Origin: Actinomycetota bacterium
GTDB taxonomy: Bacteria > Actinomycetota > Actinomycetes > Nanopelagicales > Nanopelagicaceae
NCBI GenBank assembly: GCA_005787645.1
Contig: SYAM01000022.1
Span: forward strand, 1 to 20,543
Length of the DNA stretch: 20,543 nt
Reading direction: 5' to 3'
Under the pieces are notes generated by a model. It worked only from the letters and a program-made list of their open reading frames with translations, did not search any database and was not told the origin of the DNA. Positions 17,348 through 20,543 of the stretch are shown here, one piece after another. The translations under genes and the position numbers were made by a program. Each line of letters begins with the position of its first letter. Positions within the stretch are counted from its first letter, which is position 1.

Positions 17348-18049
17348 ATGGCAGAAATTACCGGCAATGGGGTAATCATCGATCGGGTGATTGCCAAGGC
17401 ATTTGCCACAAATTGCTGGATTCTCTCCCAATCTGGCAGCGGTCTGGGGCTGATCGTTGACCCTGGAATTGGAGATCCCTACCTTCATGAGGCAGTGGTA
17501 GCGCGATGTCGAGCACTTTCCTTGCGTCCCGTTGCGGCATTTATTACCCATGGACACCTGGACCATATTTTCTCTATAGCCCCGCTCTGCGAGAGCGAGG
17601 GCATCCCTGCCTACATACACGGCAAGGATCGGGGGTTACTCTCTCATCCAGAGCGGGCCCTGACCACGAGCACCCAAGAAATGATTCCCCGAGGAACTAC
17701 CTTCGTCGAGCCAGAAGAGGTGGTGGAACTTACCGATGGCTTAACGATTGAATTGGCGGGGCTATCCCTAACTTTCCACCATACGCCAGGTCACACGCCA
17801 GGCTCGATAGTGGCGGTAGTTAACGGTGAGTATTTGATTGCCGGGGATGTTCTCTTTGCGGGTTCGATCGGTCGAACCGACCTGCCTTTGGGCTCATTGA
17901 GCGACATGGAATCTAGTTTGCGTGAGAAAATTATTCCCTTGCCTGATGAGGTGGAAGTTCTGCCCGGACACGGCCGAACCACAACCATCGGAGCGGAGCG
18001 TCGAAACAACCCGTTCCTTCGCGCTGCTATGGAAGGACGACTGGGATGA
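17348..18049 (+). CDS. Metallo-beta-lactamase-fold hydrolase (glyoxalase II-like)
   Basis: This 233-residue cytoplasmic protein has the MBL fold with a complete two-metal site: THGHLDH (His68, His70, Asp72, His73), the PGHTPGS histidine, the AGDVLF aspartate and the LPGHG histidine near the C-terminus. Such proteins usually hydrolyse thioesters such as S-lactoylglutathione or related thiol adducts; in Actinobacteria, which use mycothiol, the substrate is uncertain. GAGGTGG at 17331-17337 is a distant ribosome binding candidate, ten bases from the ATG. It overlaps hisS by ATGA. M. tuberculosis has an MBL gene (Rv2581c) in the same position before hisS, supporting orthology but not a specific reaction. 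Confidence 0.9.
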   Translation: MAEITGNGVIIDRVIAKAFATNCWILSQSGSGLGLIVDPGIGDPYLHEAVVARCRALSLRPVAAFITHGHLDHIFSIAPLCESEGIPAYIHGKDRGLLSHPERALTTSTQEMIPRGTTFVEPEEVVELTDGLTIELAGLSLTFHHTPGHTPGSIVAVVNGEYLIAGDVLFAGSIGRTDLPLGSLSDMESSLREKIIPLPDEVEVLPGHGRTTTIGAERRNNPFLRAAMEGRLG

Positions 18050-19317
18050 AGTATCAAGCGCCAAAAGGGGTTAAAGAGTATTTACCCCCGGCATCTGCGC
18101 AATTTGAGCGCGTACGTGAGGCGTTACTTGCTCCTGCCCGGTTAGCAAATTATCAATTGATGGAACTTGCGATATTTGAAGAGACTGAAGTATTCACGCG
18201 CGGAGTTGGAGAATCTACCGACGTTGTATCCAAGGAGATGTATACCTTCACCGATCGCGCAGATCGATCGCTCACCTTGCGTCCTGAGGGAACTGCTGGC
18301 GTGATGCGCGCAGTAATCGAGAGTGGAATGGATCGAGGGCAACTTCCGGTCAAAGTTTTCTACAACGGCCCCTTCTTCCGTGCAGAACGTCCTCAAGCCG
18401 GACGCTATCGCCAGTTTTATCAAGTGGGTATAGAAGCAATTGGTAGCGAGGATCCACTGGTAGATGTAGAGGTTATTTCGATTGCAACTCAAGGATTTGC
18501 AGCGCTTGGTCTTCGCGGATACAAGCTAGTGATTAATTCACTCGGAGACTCTGAAAGTAGAAATGCATATCGATTAGAGCTCTCGAAGTTCTTGAGCACC
18601 CTTGCGCTGGATGATGTGACTAGAGAACGAGCTCGGATAAATCCGCTACGAATTCTTGATGATAAGAGACCAGAGATGATCAGTGCGCTTGCTAAAGCGC
18701 CAAATATTCTTGACTCGCTCAACCCACAATCACGAGAGGATTTCTCCAAAGTTCAAAAAGGTTTAGATGCTTTGGGAATTGCGTATGAGATAGACCCAAG
18801 ACTCGTCCGAGGCTTGGACTATTACACAAAAACAACTTTTGAATTTGTCCACCCACAATTAGGCGCCCAATCGGGAATAGGTGGTGGTGGACGATATGAC
18901 GGATTAATGGAAGCACTAGGAGGTCAACCACTCTCGGGAATTGGCTTTGGGATTGGTATTGATCGCGTGATATTGGCATGCCAAGCAGAGGGAATAGATA
19001 TTTCAGAACAGATGCCCCTCTCGTGCTTCATCATTCCACTTGCGCAAGAGTGGGAGTTGGAGTCGTTTCGAATCGGAGCAGAGTTGCGAAGCGCTGGCTT
19101 ACGAATCGACTTTGCTTTTGGCGACCGTTCGCTCAAAGGTGCGATGAAAGCGGCAGATAAGGCTGGGGCTCAATTCACATTCGTGCTTGGTGAGCGGGAG
19201 AGCCAGAGTGGAAGTGTTGAATTAAAGGAACTTGCTACTGGTCAGGTTCAATCAGTTAGGCTCGCGGACTTGGCTGCGGTACTCGGTAACGCGGCCAGGC
19301 AATTGAAGGGGAACTAG
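18046..19317 (+). CDS. hisS: Histidine-tRNA ligase
   Basis: HisRS charges tRNA-His. The 423-residue class II enzyme shows motif 2 as [13 protein letters not shown] and [20 protein letters not shown], the two histidine-binding signatures [12 protein letters not shown] and GGGGRYDGL, and motif 3 as [13 protein letters not shown]. The C-terminal roughly 95 residues form the HGTP anticodon-binding domain. Length is typical for bacteria. The ATG overlaps the MBL stop (ATGA), and its TAG shares its last base with the aspS GTG, so the three genes probably form one transcript. Confidence 0.97.
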   Translation: MKYQAPKGVKEYLPPASAQFERVREALLAPARLANYQLMELAIFEETEVFTRGVGESTDVVSKEMYTFTDRADRSLTLRPEGTAGVMRAVIESGMDRGQLPVKVFYNGPFFRAERPQAGRYRQFYQVGIEAIGSEDPLVDVEVISIATQGFAALGLRGYKLVINSLGDSESRNAYRLELSKFLSTLALDDVTRERARINPLRILDDKRPEMISALAKAPNILDSLNPQSREDFSKVQKGLDALGIAYEIDPRLVRGLDYYTKTTFEFVHPQLGAQSGIGGGGRYDGLMEALGGQPLSGIGFGIGIDRVILACQAEGIDISEQMPLSCFIIPLAQEWELESFRIGAELRSAGLRIDFAFGDRSLKGAMKAADKAGAQFTFVLGERESQSGSVELKELATGQVQSVRLADLAAVLGNAARQLKGN

Positions 19318-20543
19318 TGCGTTCACATAGAGCAGGCTTACTCTCACTCGCACACGAAGGAGCGCCGGTAGTTCTGGCTGGATGGATCGCGCGCCGGCGA
19401 GATCATGGGGGCGTTGCTTTCATTGATCTAAGAGATGCTTCTGGGTGGGTACAAGTAGTCATTAACGATGAATCGGTCGCCGCTTCTCTCCGAGCAGAGT
19501 GGTGCGTGCGCGTGGAAGGTAAAGTCCGTCGCCGCCCGGCCGGCAACGAAAACCTAACTGTGCCTACGGGAGAAATCGAAGTTGTGTGCGAAGACCTCGC
19601 GGTTTTGAGCGAGGCTGCACCACTGCCATTCCCCATTGATAGCGGTGAACGAGTTGAAGCAAATGAAGAAACTCGCTTGAAATACCGCTACCTAGACCTT
19701 CGTCGCGAGGGTCCTGCCAGGGCGCTACGAACCAGATCGAAAGTCACCTCTCTCATCAGGCGGGTAATGGAGGAGTCGGAGTTTTTAGAGATTGAGACCC
19801 CAAATTTGACCCGATCAACTCCGGAAGGTGCGCGAGATTTCCTCGTCCCAGTTCGACTTCAACCAGGAAGCTGGTACGCGCTCCCGCAATCACCCCAACT
19901 TTTCAAGCAGTTACTGATGGTTGCAGGCATGGAGCGTTATTACCAGATTGCCCGATGTTTTCGAGATGAAGATTTTCGCGCAGATCGACAACCAGAATTC
20001 ACTCAACTAGATGTAGAAATGAGTTTTGTCACTGAAGATGATGTGCTTGCACTTACAGAGAAGTTGCTGTCAAGGATTTGGAGCGAGCTTCTCAACTACG
20101 AGATACCCATGCCAATCCCGCGAATTACCTATGCAGAAGCGATGCGAAGATTTGGATCTGACAAACCTGATTTGCGCTTTGGAATTGAACTCGTTGACGT
20201 AACGCAGTTCTTTAAAAACACCGAATTCAAAATCTTCCAAAGCGAATTTGTTGGTGCAGTTGTCATGCCAGGGGGAGCCCAGCAGGCCCGGCGAGAGTTG
20301 GATGCATGGCAAGAGTGGGCAAAGGCACGGGGAGCGAAGGGCTTGGCCTACATTCTTGTTGGCCAGGATGGTGAGATTTCCGGTCCAGTCGCAAAGAACA
20401 TCTCCGAAAATGAGCGGAATGGCATTGCTAGTGAGGTTGGTGCCCAACCCAATGATGCAATCTTCTTCGCGGCTGGAGCGCGCACAGAGGCATTGGCCTT
20501 GCTAGGTGCGGCTCGCCTCGAGATTGGTAAGCGCTGTGGATTG
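19317..20543 (+). CDS. aspS: Aspartate-tRNA(Asp/Asn) ligase, 5' part (3' end cut by window)
   Basis: The frame is open from GTG 19317 to the end of the window (409 codons of an expected roughly 590) with no frameshift. It is a bacterial-type AspRS: OB-fold anticodon domain ([15 protein letters not shown] at about 26-40), class II core with [13 protein letters not shown], then [15 protein letters not shown] and [18 protein letters not shown] (motif 2), and the inserted GAD domain from about residue 290. His30 and Gly76 are at the positions that mark non-discriminating enzymes (His31 and Gly83 of Pseudomonas aeruginosa AspRS). The enzyme may therefore also load aspartate on tRNA-Asn for later amidation by GatCAB. 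The GTG uses the last base of the hisS TAG, giving a TAGTG junction; no Shine-Dalgarno site was noticed. Confidence 0.95.
   Translation, partial: MRSHRAGLLSLAHEGAPVVLAGWIARRRDHGGVAFIDLRDASGWVQVVINDESVAASLRAEWCVRVEGKVRRRPAGNENLTVPTGEIEVVCEDLAVLSEAAPLPFPIDSGERVEANEETRLKYRYLDLRREGPARALRTRSKVTSLIRRVMEESEFLEIETPNLTRSTPEGARDFLVPVRLQPGSWYALPQSPQLFKQLLMVAGMERYYQIARCFRDEDFRADRQPEFTQLDVEMSFVTEDDVLALTEKLLSRIWSELLNYEIPMPIPRITYAEAMRRFGSDKPDLRFGIELVDVTQFFKNTEFKIFQSEFVGAVVMPGGAQQARRELDAWQEWAKARGAKGLAYILVGQDGEISGPVAKNISENERNGIASEVGAQPNDAIFFAAGARTEALALLGAARLEIGKRCGL

Noticed and set aside
17216..17620. 135-codon upstream extension of the DUF349 frame on the minus strand
   Set aside because: It runs through the intergenic region into the MBL coding sequence, shows no family features, and a clear AAAGGAG site sits just before ATG 17215.

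Overview
This window is a gene-dense piece of an actinobacterial (Actinomycetota) chromosome. The main evidence is gene order: thrS, HIT, pgsA, PatA-type acyltransferase, pimA, then pdxS-pdxT-yebC-ruvC-ruvA-ruvB-secD-secF-relA, and finally MBL hydrolase-hisS-aspS. This matches the Mycobacterium tuberculosis Rv2614c to Rv2572c block in outline, with many genes missing. Base composition looks close to half GC by eye, well below most Actinomycetota. Intergenic gaps are tiny and several neighbours are absent (yajC, apt, ppiB, the NUDIX gene). That suggests a streamlined lineage, possibly freshwater Nanopelagicales (acI)-like. The lineage is an inference; no rRNA or marker search was possible.

Layout. 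Positions 1-1648: the 3' part of thrS, then a HIT-family nucleotide hydrolase. Positions 1661-2275, opposite strand: a standalone, degenerate EF-G-type G domain, the least ordinary gene here. Positions 2301-4929: the phosphatidylinositol/PIM cassette (pgsA, acyltransferase, pimA), followed by a LemA-like membrane protein and a DUF3048 lipoprotein (to 6480). Positions 6526-8021: pdxS and pdxT, the two subunits of PLP synthase. Positions 8067-10951: yebC and ruvCAB (Holliday junction processing). Positions 10986-13738: secD and secF (protein export). Positions 13766-15922: the bifunctional (p)ppGpp enzyme Rel. Positions 15923-17215, opposite strand: a DUF349 coiled-coil protein. Positions 17348 to the end: a metallo-beta-lactamase-fold hydrolase, hisS, and the first two thirds of aspS.

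Genes within blocks overlap by ATGA, GTGA or TAGTG junctions, so translational coupling is likely. At block starts there are TAnnnT boxes 6-9 nt before the start codon with little or no Shine-Dalgarno sequence, which fits leaderless transcripts. No tRNA, rRNA, CRISPR array, insertion sequence, phage gene or convincing intrinsic terminator was seen. No stretch above 300 bases lacks a gene; the longest gap is the 132 bases between the DUF349 gene and the MBL hydrolase. I do not see a new multi-gene defence or mobile system: this is mostly core housekeeping DNA, with one odd pseudo-GTPase gene and an unusual compact divergent promoter in front of it.
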